NCBI GenBank assembly: GCA_934402125.1
Contig: CAKRTY010000035.1
Span: forward strand, 1 to 10,081
DNA length: 10,081 bases
Direction of reading: 5' to 3'
From: an uncultured Anaerosacchariphilus sp.
GTDB taxonomy: Bacteria > Bacillota > Clostridia > Lachnospirales > Lachnospiraceae
This document shows, in pieces, positions 1 through 5,934 of this stretch; position 1 is the first letter of the stretch, and each line of letters starts with the position of its first letter. The position numbers were made by a program, and so were the translations under genes. The notes beneath the pieces are model-generated. The model did no database searches and was not told where the DNA came from. It was given only the letters and a program-made list of their open reading frames with translations.

Positions 1-481
1 GATATACACAGGACAGTCTGGCATTGATGATAAAGGTCATCGTCATGGCCGTAACCAGCATAACCGGCGCACGCATCAGCATACGCATCATCATCTGAAA
101 CGCGTTCTGTACGTTGGTTACATCGGTGGTCAGACGCGTAACCAGTCCCGCGGTAGAGAAATGATCGATATTGGAGAAGGAAAATTCCTGGATATGGTTG
201 TACATTCCCTCTCTTACATTTTTCGCAAAGCCGGTAGACGCGATGGCCGCCTGCTTCGCGGCAAAAGCTCCGCAGAACAGGGACGCAAAGGATACCAGAA
301 GCATCACCAGTCCCATCGTGATTACGTATTTCATGTTGCCTGTCTCAAGTCCGTTGTCGATGATGGCCGCCATCAGAAGCGGAATGATCATCTCAAAGAT
401 AACCTCGAAGACAATAAAAATCGGCGCTGAGATGGCCGTCTTTTTGTACTCGCCTATGTAGGCCTTTAATGTCTTCAGCAT
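1..481 (-). CDS. ABC exporter, N-terminal part of membrane domain (partial, runs off left edge)
   Basis: The visible 160 residues are the N-terminal part of a fused membrane-plus-ATPase half-transporter of the multidrug/MdlB type. Hydrophobic stretches lie at about residues 18-41, 52-75 and 138-153. Between them is the typical cytoplasmic loop with the pattern NVREGMYNHIQEFSFSNIDHFSTAGLVTRLTTD in short form: an amphipathic coupling region followed by 'STAGLVTRLTTDV' at about 109-121, which is highly characteristic of this exporter class. The ATPase domain would lie beyond the left edge. The start is ATG at 481, with AAGGAGG at 488-494 and a 6-nt spacer. It overlaps the MarR stop codon in the heptamer ATGCTGA, so translation is probably coupled. 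MarR-ABC-ABC operons usually encode a heterodimeric exporter; a second half-transporter gene further left is expected but not seen. The substrate cannot be told from the sequence. Confidence 0.88.
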   Translation of the reverse strand, partial: MLKTLKAYIGEYKKTAISAPIFIVFEVIFEMIIPLLMAAIIDNGLETGNMKYVITMGLVMLLVSFASLFCGAFAAKQAAIASTGFAKNVREGMYNHIQEFSFSNIDHFSTAGLVTRLTTDVTNVQNAFQMMMRMLMRAPVMLVTAMTMTFIINARLSCVY

Positions 482-972
482 GTGTGCCCTCCTTGTGTGA
501 TTCTTTCTCTATGCTGCTCTAACTGTTCTTCTGTTCCATCATGTTCCGTCATAGTCGCCAGAATCCGATCCAGAAGCTCCAGAAGCTTTGCCTGTTCCTC
601 GTCCGTCATACAGGCGTAGATTCGTTCGTCTAGGCTTTTGGCTCCCTCTCCCATATCCTCCATGACCTGATTGCCTTTTTCCGTCACTTCTATAATCCGG
701 TATCTGCCGTCAGCCGGATTGCGCCGCCTGGCGATATAGCCTTTTTCCTCCAGCCGGTTCAGGATACCGGTCACCGTCGGGTTTTTCAACTGGAACCAAT
801 ACTCGATCTCCCGCTGGTGGATTTCCTTGTCCGGATTGCATTTCAGGTAGCAAAGCACCTCCATCTGTACGCCGGTCAGGTTGTATTTCAGAAGATTTTT
901 ATCCCACAGCTCGCGGAACTTGTTGTTGATAATACGAATCCGCTTGCTGATTGGGCTGGGCCCCCTCCTCAT
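475..972 (-). CDS. MarR-family transcriptional regulator
   Basis: This 165-residue protein has the MarR fold: N-terminal dimerisation helices (about 8-30), then a winged helix with 'LTGVQMEVLCYL' (32-43), a helix-turn-helix at about 51-75 ('IHQREIEYWF', 'NPTVTGILNRLEEKG') and a basic wing (80-98, 'ARRRNPADGRYRIIEVTEKG'), followed by C-terminal dimerisation helices to about 145. Length and order match the family. The acidic/His-rich tail ends in Cys165. The start is supported by AAGGAGG seven bases upstream of ATG 972. It is the first gene of an operon with the ABC exporter, whose start it overlaps by 7 bases. A 36-bp palindrome lies just downstream of the promoter -10 box, so it most likely represses its own operon and is released by an effector of the exporter; the ligand is unknown. 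Confidence 0.93.
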   Translation of the reverse strand: MRRGPSPISKRIRIINNKFRELWDKNLLKYNLTGVQMEVLCYLKCNPDKEIHQREIEYWFQLKNPTVTGILNRLEEKGYIARRRNPADGRYRIIEVTEKGNQVMEDMGEGAKSLDERIYACMTDEEQAKLLELLDRILATMTEHDGTEEQLEQHRERITQGGHTC

Positions 973-1008
973 TGGTTGATCCTCCTTCTTCGTTTTTGCA
1001 AAATATAA

Positions 1009-1044
1009 ATAGGACGCTATATAGTGCCCTATATAGTATCCTAT
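1009..1044. promoter_or_regulatory. Probable MarR operator, two-box palindrome
   Basis: The 36 bp read ATAGGA-N2-CTATATAG-N4-CTATATAG-N2-TCCTAT. Counting all half-positions, 15 of 18 pairs are complementary about the centre at 1026/1027. Each CTATATAG box is also a palindrome by itself, so two dimers could bind side by side. The element begins immediately downstream of the -10 box of the marR promoter and covers the expected transcription start, the usual place for autorepression. Assignment to this MarR protein is an inference from position. Confidence 0.72.
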
Positions 1045-1073
1045 ATGTTATTACGATTGTTATGGATTGTCAA
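1045..1073 (-). promoter_or_regulatory. Promoter of the MarR-ABC operon
   Basis: On the minus strand there is a perfect -35 box TTGACA (1068-1073), a 17-nt spacer, and the -10 box TAACAT (1045-1050). Transcription would begin near 1038, inside the palindrome at 1009-1044. The leader would be about 66 nt before the marR start codon. Confidence 0.7.
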
Positions 1074-1100
1074 CAAAATAAATCTTAAAAATGTGTGAAC

Positions 1101-1132
1101 TTTCATGCGCAGGAAACTGTATGCACATGAAA
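1101..1132. repeat. Inverted repeat between the divergent promoters
   Basis: Arms TTTCATGcGCA (1101-1111) and TGCaCATGAAA (1122-1132) match at 10 of 11 positions around a 10-nt centre. It lies between the marR promoter (-35 at 1068-1073) and the extended -10 of the DUF1622 gene (1172-1180). There is no T-run, so it is unlikely to be a terminator; a protein-binding site is possible. No regulator can be assigned from the sequence. Confidence 0.35.
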
Positions 1133-1171
1133 TTCAATTTTATTCCTTCTATAGTAAATCCGTGTTTTCCA

Positions 1172-1180
1172 TGTTATACT
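1172..1180 (+). promoter_or_regulatory. Extended -10 promoter for the DUF1622 gene
   Basis: TGTTATACT fits the extended -10 form TGnTATAaT with one mismatch, about 52 nt upstream of the start codon. No good -35 box is visible about 17 nt further upstream (1152-1157), as is common for extended -10 promoters. The start would be near 1187. Confidence 0.45.
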
Positions 1181-1231
1181 TACATTCAATAGTTTAACTT
1201 TATACCAAGAAACATCGGGGGGATTTTACTT

Positions 1232-1558
1232 ATGGAATTTTTAGAATTACTGCACCTCATTTTGGAAAACATCGTAGATGGAGCGATTCTGCTCTTTGAA
1301 TTTATCGGCGTGGGCATTATCATTTTCTCGGGCCTGCGGGGCTTCTGGAGTTACCTGCACCGCTCTCCGGAGACAAAGCTGACCCTGGCCCGGGGGCTGG
1401 CCATGGGTCTGGAATTTAAGCTGGGAAGCGAGATCCTGCGAACCGTAGTGGTCCGGGATTGGAAGGAAATCGGAACGGTGGCGGGAATTATTGCGCTCAG
1501 GGCTGCGCTGACATTCCTGATTCACTGGGAGATTAAGGAAGAGGAGAAGGAGGCTTAG
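1232..1558 (+). CDS. DUF1622-family small membrane protein
   Basis: This 108-residue protein resembles DUF1622 in length and layout: three hydrophobic segments (about 8-35, 53-65 and 80-98) around the conserved-looking pattern 'LARGLAMGLEFKLGSEILRTVVVRDWKEIGTVAGIIALRAALTFLI', quoted here as its parts LARGLAMGLEFKLGSEILRT (52-71) and the helix 81-97. It ends in a charged tail (EIKEEEKEA). It is probably an inner membrane protein; no function is established for the family that I know of. The start ATG 1232 has the G-rich ribosome site GGGGGGA about 9 nt upstream. The gene stands alone on the plus strand, with its own promoter, between two minus-strand operons. Family recognition is by memory of the pattern, so moderately sure. 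Confidence 0.8.
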   Translation: MEFLELLHLILENIVDGAILLFEFIGVGIIIFSGLRGFWSYLHRSPETKLTLARGLAMGLEFKLGSEILRTVVVRDWKEIGTVAGIIALRAALTFLIHWEIKEEEKEA

Positions 1559-1568
1559 GTTCCTTCTC
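1544..1568. terminator. Hairpin at a convergent gene junction, possible weak terminator
   Basis: GAGAAGGA (1544-1551) pairs perfectly with TCCTTCTC (1561-1568) around a 9-nt loop that holds the DUF1622 stop codon. The right arm reaches the last base of the SirTM stop codon. Neither strand has a proper T-run after it (TAAAG on plus; a CT-rich run on minus). It sits where a shared terminator would be expected, but its strength is doubtful. Confidence 0.35.
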
Positions 1569-2518
1569 TAAAGTTCCATGATATCTTCGATACTCTGCTT
1601 CATATCCGCATTAATCCCCACTGCCCGCACGCCCAGGCTCTCCGGCACCGCGGCTTCGTTCAGATTCAGCCGGACGAGCGACGCCTGGCTGTGCTCCCGC
1701 AACAGCTTTTCGAAAGGATAGCGGATGATGGTCGGCGTGTTGAAGCCGACGCCCAGTTCCAGGAGGCAGATCTTCTGGCCGGAGGTCAGAGCCTCAGTCA
1801 GGAAGTCGCCGAAGCGGCGCTCGGCCTCGTACCAGGCGGCGTCCTGAACAAAGTATTGATCGCAGCGGAGGTTCATGGCCATGGGACCGCCGCAGACCGG
1901 ACATCTGGGAACCATATAGGACGGAATGCGGCAATCCCGGCGGGCCTGATCCATCTGGCGGAACATGGTGCGGGCGTCGTAGATCCGGTCATGGCAGCCC
2001 TTCGCGCACTGGATATGGAAATAATCGCCCTGGGTGCAGAAAATCTGCTCCTTGGAAAGGCCTGCTTTTTCAAACTGACCGTCCGCGTTGGTGGAAAGAC
2101 AGAACAGTTTTTTACCCGCAAGACCCGAAAGCAACGTGCGATGCAGGGGCGTCACATCAAGATCCAGGCCTCCTAAGACAGCCTGCTTTGACCAGTAACC
2201 CCAGAAGGCTTCCTCGTCCGGATAGGAATAGAAGCCCGCGCTATACATGTCCTGCATATAAGGATTCTGTTCCCCGTATTTCTCCCGGAATTCCCGGAAA
2301 TGCTCCGCGAACCAGGTGCCGCTGTAGACAGCTCCTGCTGCCGCGCTCATACCTGCGCCTGCGCCCAGGAGCACATATTCTGTCTCGGCCAGCAGCTCTT
2401 TCGCCTTCTGAATCTGCGCCTCATAGGGCATATTCTGAAAAACATAGTCCCGGGCAGGTACTCCGGAGAGGAAGGATTCAAAGGTTATTTTTTTATTTGG
2501 AAATTTTATACAGTTCAT
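1568..2518 (-). CDS. Class M sirtuin (SirTM), NAD-dependent protein ADP-ribosyltransferase-like
   Basis: This 316-residue protein has a Rossmann-type sirtuin fold. The NAD-binding motif is GAGAGMSAAAGAVYSG (52-67), replacing the usual GAGxS..SGIPDFR. 'STNADGQFEKAG' (142-153) replaces TQNxDxLh. 'TQGDY' (162-166) puts Gln163 where ordinary sirtuins have the catalytic His. A zinc site is formed by Cys171, Cys175, Cys206 and Cys209, and 'ELGVGFNTP' (254-262) ends the NAD pocket. His replaced by Gln and a linked macrodomain gene are marks of class M sirtuins, which in staphylococci and streptococci ADP-ribosylate a lipoylated GcvH-like protein rather than deacetylate. It is the last gene of the operon, 21 nt after the macrodomain gene. 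Start: ATG 2518 behind GGGAGGA. The N-terminal about 34 residues precede the core fold. No GcvH-L or lipoate ligase gene is present, so its substrate here is unknown. Confidence 0.88.
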   Translation of the reverse strand: MNCIKFPNKKITFESFLSGVPARDYVFQNMPYEAQIQKAKELLAETEYVLLGAGAGMSAAAGAVYSGTWFAEHFREFREKYGEQNPYMQDMYSAGFYSYPDEEAFWGYWSKQAVLGGLDLDVTPLHRTLLSGLAGKKLFCLSTNADGQFEKAGLSKEQIFCTQGDYFHIQCAKGCHDRIYDARTMFRQMDQARRDCRIPSYMVPRCPVCGGPMAMNLRCDQYFVQDAAWYEAERRFGDFLTEALTSGQKICLLELGVGFNTPTIIRYPFEKLLREHSQASLVRLNLNEAAVPESLGVRAVGINADMKQSIEDIMEL

Positions 2519-2539
2519 ATTCTATTCCTCCCGCCGGGT

Positions 2540-3313
2540 TTATCCAAGCAGTTCCTGATAAATCTCTTTATCCAAATCCTTAAATACATTGAAAACGACT
2601 TTGATTCTGCTTCCGGTTTCCTGCTTATACCGCTTCACAGTCTCCACCGCGATCTCCGCCGCTCTCCTGTTCGGGAACAGAAATACGCCCGTGGAAATAC
2701 AGCAAAAGGCAATGCTTTTTACTCCATAGTTTTCTGCCATTTCCAGGCAGGAGCGATAACAGGACGCCAGAAGCTCTTCGTGACGCTCTGTCAATGTCCC
2801 CCGCACAACCGGCCCCACCGTGTGAATCACATACTCGCAGGGCAGATTGAAGCCAGGCGTGATTTTCGCCTGACCGGCAGGCTCCTCATAGCCCTGTGCA
2901 TCCATCATGTTCTGACAGTAATTGCGCAGCTCAATTCCGGCATAAGTATGAATGCAATTGTCAATACAGGCATGACAGGGCTGATAGCAGCCAGTCATAC
3001 CGCTGTTGGCTGCATTGACGATAGCGCCCACCTGCAGGCGGGTAATATCGCCCTGCCAGAGATAAAGGCCATCCTGACATTCCTCCAGCACATCCAGGGT
3101 CACAACGCCCTTTTTTTCCTTTTCTTCCTGCAGATAAGCGTCCTGAATCCGCCGAAACTCCTCGCTGATGGGCGCGGCCCAGCGGACATTCATCAGGGAA
3201 CGAAGCAGCCGCTTCTGACTGGAGATCTCCGCCGGGATTTCCATATCTGCATATTCCTTTTTTTCCTTTAAAAGCTCCCGAAGGAGATAGTGTCTTCGTT
3301 CCGTCTGATTCAT
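2540..3313 (-). CDS. Zinc-type macrodomain protein-ADP-ribose hydrolase
   Basis: The protein is 257 residues. The N-terminal about 75 residues are helical and charged, then the macrodomain runs from about 72 to 255. Key signatures: 'LWQGDITRLQVGAIVNAANS' (85-104; Asp89 and the NAAN loop bind ADP-ribose), 'GMTGCYQPCHACIDNCIH' (105-122), and 'ISTGVFLFP' (206-214), the diphosphate loop. Cys109, His114 and Cys116 correspond to the C..H.C zinc ligands of the macrodomains found next to SirTM in Gram-positive bacteria, which remove mono-ADP-ribose added by SirTM. The gene is directly upstream of the SirTM gene. I chose ATG 3313, 5 nt after the ferredoxin-fusion stop codon, with a GGAAAGGCGG purine run in front. 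An in-frame ATG at 3463 would add 50 residues read out of frame through the Fe-S domain and is not credible. Confidence 0.9.
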   Translation of the reverse strand: MNQTERRHYLLRELLKEKKEYADMEIPAEISSQKRLLRSLMNVRWAAPISEEFRRIQDAYLQEEKEKKGVVTLDVLEECQDGLYLWQGDITRLQVGAIVNAANSGMTGCYQPCHACIDNCIHTYAGIELRNYCQNMMDAQGYEEPAGQAKITPGFNLPCEYVIHTVGPVVRGTLTERHEELLASCYRSCLEMAENYGVKSIAFCCISTGVFLFPNRRAAEIAVETVKRYKQETGSRIKVVFNVFKDLDKEIYQELLG

Positions 3314-3318
3314 CCTAT

Positions 3319-3930
3319 TTACCGCCTTTCCACCGCATTTACCGGACAGTGCTCCAGACAGCTGCCGCAGTGCAGACAATGCTCCTGCCGGATGCGATAG
3401 AGTGTGCCCTCTTCGATGCACTTCTGGGGACAGTGTGCCAGGCAGGTGCCGCAGCCTACGCACTGGTCTGTGATTACATATCCTTTTTTCTCTATGGTAC
3501 CATTTCCCATTAAATATGTCTCCCGGAAAATGGGATTTACGCCCAGATTGAAATACTCCACCTGCGCTCGATCGATACAGAAAATGATGCCGATATCCCG
3601 GGTATCCCCCGGATAAACATTGGCCAGATAGGGCTGCTCCTCAAAAATCCGGTCCATCCAGACTTTCTGCTCCTCCTCCGCCACGGCGTATGCTTTACCG
3701 GAGAGACGAATCATCTCTTTATACTTCGTGTAGCACAGAATCTGCACCCGGCCGTCCTCCTGAAGCTCCCGGCAGAAGTTTTTTCCCCGGGCCGTAAAGA
3801 AATACAGGGCGTCCGGCTCATAATGGATGGCGCTGATATTGCGGATCTGGGGCGCGCCCTCCGCGTCTACTGTGGCAAAGGCCAGCACGCCCACCAGTTC
3901 CATTTTTTTCAGGCAAGTCTGTAAATCCAT
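3319..3930 (-). CDS. Pyridoxamine-oxidase-like flavin domain fused to a two-cluster ferredoxin
   Basis: This 203-residue fusion has a split-barrel PPOX/FMN-binding domain (about 1-135; 'VGVLAFATVDAEGAPQIRNI' at 13-32, 'LYFFTARGKNF' at 42-52). Its C-terminal part is a bacterial 2x[4Fe-4S] ferredoxin (150-203). The cluster ligands are Cys157, 160, 163 and 167 (CVGCGTCLAHCP) and Cys185, 188, 191 and 195 (CLHCGSCLEHCP); Cys171 is extra. Known relatives bind flavin, so it could pass electrons between FMN and Fe-S clusters in the cytoplasm. Start ATG 3930 follows TAGGAG, which overlaps the nitroreductase stop codon, 13 nt between genes. Partner candidates are the adjacent nitroreductase and the radical SAM enzyme, which needs reducing electrons; this is an inference from the operon. 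Confidence 0.88.
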   Translation of the reverse strand: MDLQTCLKKMELVGVLAFATVDAEGAPQIRNISAIHYEPDALYFFTARGKNFCRELQEDGRVQILCYTKYKEMIRLSGKAYAVAEEEQKVWMDRIFEEQPYLANVYPGDTRDIGIIFCIDRAQVEYFNLGVNPIFRETYLMGNGTIEKKGYVITDQCVGCGTCLAHCPQKCIEEGTLYRIRQEHCLHCGSCLEHCPVNAVERR

Positions 3931-3943
3931 CGTTTTTCATCTC

Positions 3944-4519
3944 CTATTCTATGATTTTGATACGACCCGGTTTCCGGGGCTTGCTGTGGGGCTGCTCCCC
4001 GTCGAGATAACCCAGAATCACGAAGCACTGACAGCTGTAATGTTCCGGCACTTCCCATTCCCGCATAAGCCGCCGCCCTTCCTCATTATCGAAGGTCTCC
4101 TGCCCTCTGGAAATGATACAGGAGGCGATCCCCAGCTCCGTGGCCTGCAGCAGCATATTTTCCGCTATACAGAAGGCGTCCGCGGTCCGGAACAGGAAAT
4201 TGCTCTGGGCAAAAATACAGACTACGGTGGGCGCGCCGTAAAATCCATTTTTTATCGTAGGATCATCAATGGTGCTGGGCTGCTCCCTGGAAACAAAGCT
4301 TCCGGCCAGATGGGTACGGTCGAAGCCCGCCATATTCAGGTGACCGATACGGGCCGCCAACTCCCGGTTATGAACTGCCACCATCATGCTCCGCTGTCCG
4401 CCGCCCGCGTTGGGCGCATAGTTTCCGGCCTCCAGGATTTTCTCCAGATCTGCTCTCTGAATCTGCTCATTCGTATATTTTCTTATGGAATGTCTGCTCT
4501 TAATCAAATCCATCAGCAT
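3944..4519 (-). CDS. Nitroreductase-family flavoprotein
   Basis: This 191-residue protein belongs to the FMN-dependent nitroreductase family. The N-terminal 'LIKSRHSIRKYTNEQI' (5-20) contains the phosphate-binding RHSIR. 'LEAGNYAPNAGGGQ' (29-42) and 'ENMLLQATELGIASCIIS' (about 119-136) are typical FMN/dimer segments, and 'EHYSCQCFVILGY' (about 160-172) ends the fold. Such enzymes use NAD(P)H to reduce nitro, quinone or other substrates, or act as flavin-dependent oxidases; some modify RiPP peptides. I set the start at ATG 4519, not the longer in-frame ATG 4624. It overlaps the upstream TGA in ATGCTGA and has GGGGGAGG seven bases before it, and the family motif begins a few residues later. The 35 extra residues of the long form are the radical SAM gene read in another frame. 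Substrate unknown. Confidence 0.88.
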   Translation of the reverse strand: MLMDLIKSRHSIRKYTNEQIQRADLEKILEAGNYAPNAGGGQRSMMVAVHNRELAARIGHLNMAGFDRTHLAGSFVSREQPSTIDDPTIKNGFYGAPTVVCIFAQSNFLFRTADAFCIAENMLLQATELGIASCIISRGQETFDNEEGRRLMREWEVPEHYSCQCFVILGYLDGEQPHSKPRKPGRIKIIE

Positions 4520-5574
4520 GGTAATTCCTCCCCCGTCACATCGTTTTTCTTCTTCCAGCACTGGGGATCGGCTCCGTAGAAGTCGCCGCAGGTGCCGTTC
4601 GCCACAGCCGGACAGCCTCTGCACCAGGCTTTCAGCTCACATTTGCCGCATTTTTTGAAACGGTCGTAATTCCGGTACTGCTCCATCTGGCAGATCCACA
4701 CGTCTGCCAGCCGATCCTCCCAGACGTTGGCCACCCGGCTGTCTGTCACACGCCGACAGGCCATGATATCACCGTTGGAAGCAATGGTGATGTGACAGTT
4801 ACCGCAGTTACAGCCTCCATAAATCATCCCGTCCTCCGCACCATCCGGAAGCCGGAACTCGCCATTTTCATACTCATATAAGGTCCATAAATGGTCCTTT
4901 TTATTAAAATAGGTCTCGCAGCCCGCCGCTTCATAGGCCTTGAACTTGGCGTCGCAGGTCTCCAGAAGCCGTCGGTACTCCTCCGGCGTCATGCTGGTGT
5001 CCACCTCGCCGCCTGTGGGCACGTAGCGGGAAAAGGCAAAGACCTTTACTTTCGCTTTTACTACCGTGTCAATGATGTCCGGTATCTCGTCCATATTCGT
5101 CTTGGACACGGTGCTCATAATCACACTTTTGATGCCTGCGCGGTTAAGGCTCTCCACCTTTTCCAGGGTCAGGTCGAAGCTGCCGGGCTTGCGGAACCAG
5201 TCGTGGGTTTCCCGCATGCCGTCCAGGGACATCTGATATTTTTCACATCCGCAGACCTTCAGCATTCTGCAGATTTCATCATTCAGATGGAAGGGATTGC
5301 CCATCAGAGTAAAGGGAATCTCTTTGCTTTTCAGCAATACCATCAGCTTCCAGAAATGGGGATGAAGGATAGGATCGCCGCCGGTAATGTAGAAATACGG
5401 CGTCCGGTGATAAACCTTGCAGAAATCCTCGCAGTTATCCACCACCTCCCGCATCTGCTCCCAGGTCATGCTGTGAAGCTCCTTACAGCCCTCCCCTGAG
5501 AAAATATAGCAGTGCTTGCAGCGCTGGTCGCACTCATCCGTAATATGCCACTGAAATGAAAAATACTGGCTCAT
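4513..5574 (-). CDS. Radical SAM/SPASM peptide maturase (ACGX-system type)
   Basis: This 353-residue enzyme has a radical SAM core with CxxxCxxC at Cys15, Cys19 and Cys22 holding the [4Fe-4S] cluster that cleaves S-adenosylmethionine, and the SAM-contacting TGGDP at 64-68. The C-terminal SPASM domain carries Cys260, Gly268/Cys273, then Cys309, 312, 318 and 321, and Cys329 and 339, ligands for auxiliary Fe-S clusters; further Cys lie at 255 and 257. SPASM enzymes modify peptides or proteins, for example by linking Cys sulphur to a backbone or side-chain carbon. The gene starts 30 nt after a small Cys-repeat peptide gene, its probable substrate. The start ATG 5574 has GGGAGG 9 nt upstream. The end overlaps the nitroreductase start by 7 nt. 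The link to the family named 'ACGX system' is from memory of the peptide motif and enzyme layout. The chemistry performed is not known to me. Confidence 0.92.
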   Translation of the reverse strand: MSQYFSFQWHITDECDQRCKHCYIFSGEGCKELHSMTWEQMREVVDNCEDFCKVYHRTPYFYITGGDPILHPHFWKLMVLLKSKEIPFTLMGNPFHLNDEICRMLKVCGCEKYQMSLDGMRETHDWFRKPGSFDLTLEKVESLNRAGIKSVIMSTVSKTNMDEIPDIIDTVVKAKVKVFAFSRYVPTGGEVDTSMTPEEYRRLLETCDAKFKAYEAAGCETYFNKKDHLWTLYEYENGEFRLPDGAEDGMIYGGCNCGNCHITIASNGDIMACRRVTDSRVANVWEDRLADVWICQMEQYRNYDRFKKCGKCELKAWCRGCPAVANGTCGDFYGADPQCWKKKNDVTGEELPC

Positions 5575-5604
5575 CCTGTCCTTCCTCCCATTCTTCCTAC
5601 TGTC

Positions 5605-5841
5605 TTATTTGTCTGCTGCTCCGCATGCTGTTCCGCATGCTGCCGGCTTCTCTTCCTTGTCTGCTGCTCCGCATGCTGTTCCGCATGCCGCCGGTTTCTC
5701 CGCCTTGTCTGCTGCTCCGCATGCTGTTCCGCATGCTGCTGGCTTTTCTTCCTTGTCTGCCGCTCCGCAGGCTGTGCCGCATGCCGCGCCGGTCTGCTCT
5801 TCCGCTTTCTTGGTCCATCCGAAAAGATTTCTTAATGCCAT
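5605..5841 (-). CDS. ACGX-repeat peptide, probable RiPP precursor
   Basis: This 78-residue peptide has a short leader-like N-terminus, MALRNLFGWTKKAEEQTG (1-18), followed by four copies of a 16-residue unit (19-34, 35-50, 51-66, 67-78, the last without its final four residues). The unit reads AACGTACGAADKxEKP, so each holds two ACGX motifs; the eight Cys are at 21, 25, 37, 41, 53, 57, 69 and 73, and there are no others. Ala/Gly/Cys-rich cores alternate with charged DKxEKP linkers. I set the start at ATG 5841, with AAGGAGG eight bases upstream; the in-frame ATG 5910 lies at the -10 box of the likely promoter. The maturase gene follows by 30 nt. The product may be Cys-crosslinked at each ACGTACG block. 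No protease or dedicated exporter is visible nearby, so it may be intracellular or processed elsewhere. A simple metal-binding Cys-repeat protein is the main alternative. Confidence 0.85.
   Translation of the reverse strand: MALRNLFGWTKKAEEQTGAACGTACGAADKEEKPAACGTACGAADKAEKPAACGTACGAADKEEKPAACGTACGAADK
5608..5787 (-). repeat. Coding tandem repeat, 48 bp x 3.75
   Basis: The units are 5740-5787, 5692-5739, 5644-5691 and 5608-5643 in gene order. The three units nearest the stop share a 29-base identical block at 48-bp steps (plus-strand starts 5611, 5659, 5707). The first unit differs from them in the ACGTACGAADK part only by synonymous codons (GGC for GGA, GCC and GCG for GCA). The pattern suggests recent duplication or gene conversion of later copies while selection keeps the peptide sequence. 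Confidence 0.92.
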
Positions 5842-5849
5842 GTCTGTTT

Positions 5850-5856
5850 CCTCCTT
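5850..5856 (-). promoter_or_regulatory. Ribosome binding site that fixes the precursor start
   Basis: AAGGAGG on the minus strand with an 8-nt spacer to ATG 5841. It rules out the in-frame ATG at 5910, which lies within the promoter and has no such site. Confidence 0.88.
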
Positions 5857-5905
5857 GTTTTTTGAAAATGTTGTGTGGGCTTTGCTTTCGCCCCGTTGCA
5901 TGCTT

Positions 5906-5934
5906 ATCATAGCAGGGCGGAAAGCAGAAAAAAA
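5906..5934 (-). promoter_or_regulatory. Promoter of the peptide-maturase-SirTM operon
   Basis: On the minus strand an extended -10, TGC-TATGAT, lies at 5906-5914 (hexamer 5906-5911). The position 17 nt upstream (5929-5934) is only TTTTTT, a poor -35, and is part of the dyad 5929-5948. The weak -35 with an overlapping dyad suggests regulation at this site. Transcription would start near 5899, giving a leader of about 58 nt. No other promoter was seen before the end of the SirTM gene. Confidence 0.62.

Noticed and set aside
1568..2518. Ordinary NAD-dependent protein deacetylase.
   Set aside because: The catalytic His is replaced by Gln and a SirTM-type macrodomain gene is adjacent, which fits the ADP-ribosylating class M better.
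2300..3271. Open frame of 323 codons on the plus strand.
   Set aside because: It lies opposite the SirTM and macrodomain genes, whose motifs are clear; it has no recognisable domain and no ribosome site.
3314..3463. N-terminal extension of 50 residues on the macrodomain protein.
   Set aside because: It overlaps the Fe-S cluster coding region in another frame, and a start with a better position lies at 3313.
3827..4579. Open frame of 250 codons on the plus strand.
   Set aside because: It is antisense to the nitroreductase and ferredoxin-fusion genes, and the composition shows no family pattern.
4520..4624. N-terminal extension of 35 residues on the nitroreductase.
   Set aside because: It is the end of the radical SAM gene in another frame; ATG 4519 has its own ribosome site and starts at the family motif.
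5608..5787. Possible CRISPR array because of evenly spaced repeats.
   Set aside because: There are no unique spacers, the 48-bp unit is an exact multiple of three and stays in frame, and the coding repeat explains it fully; no cas genes are near.
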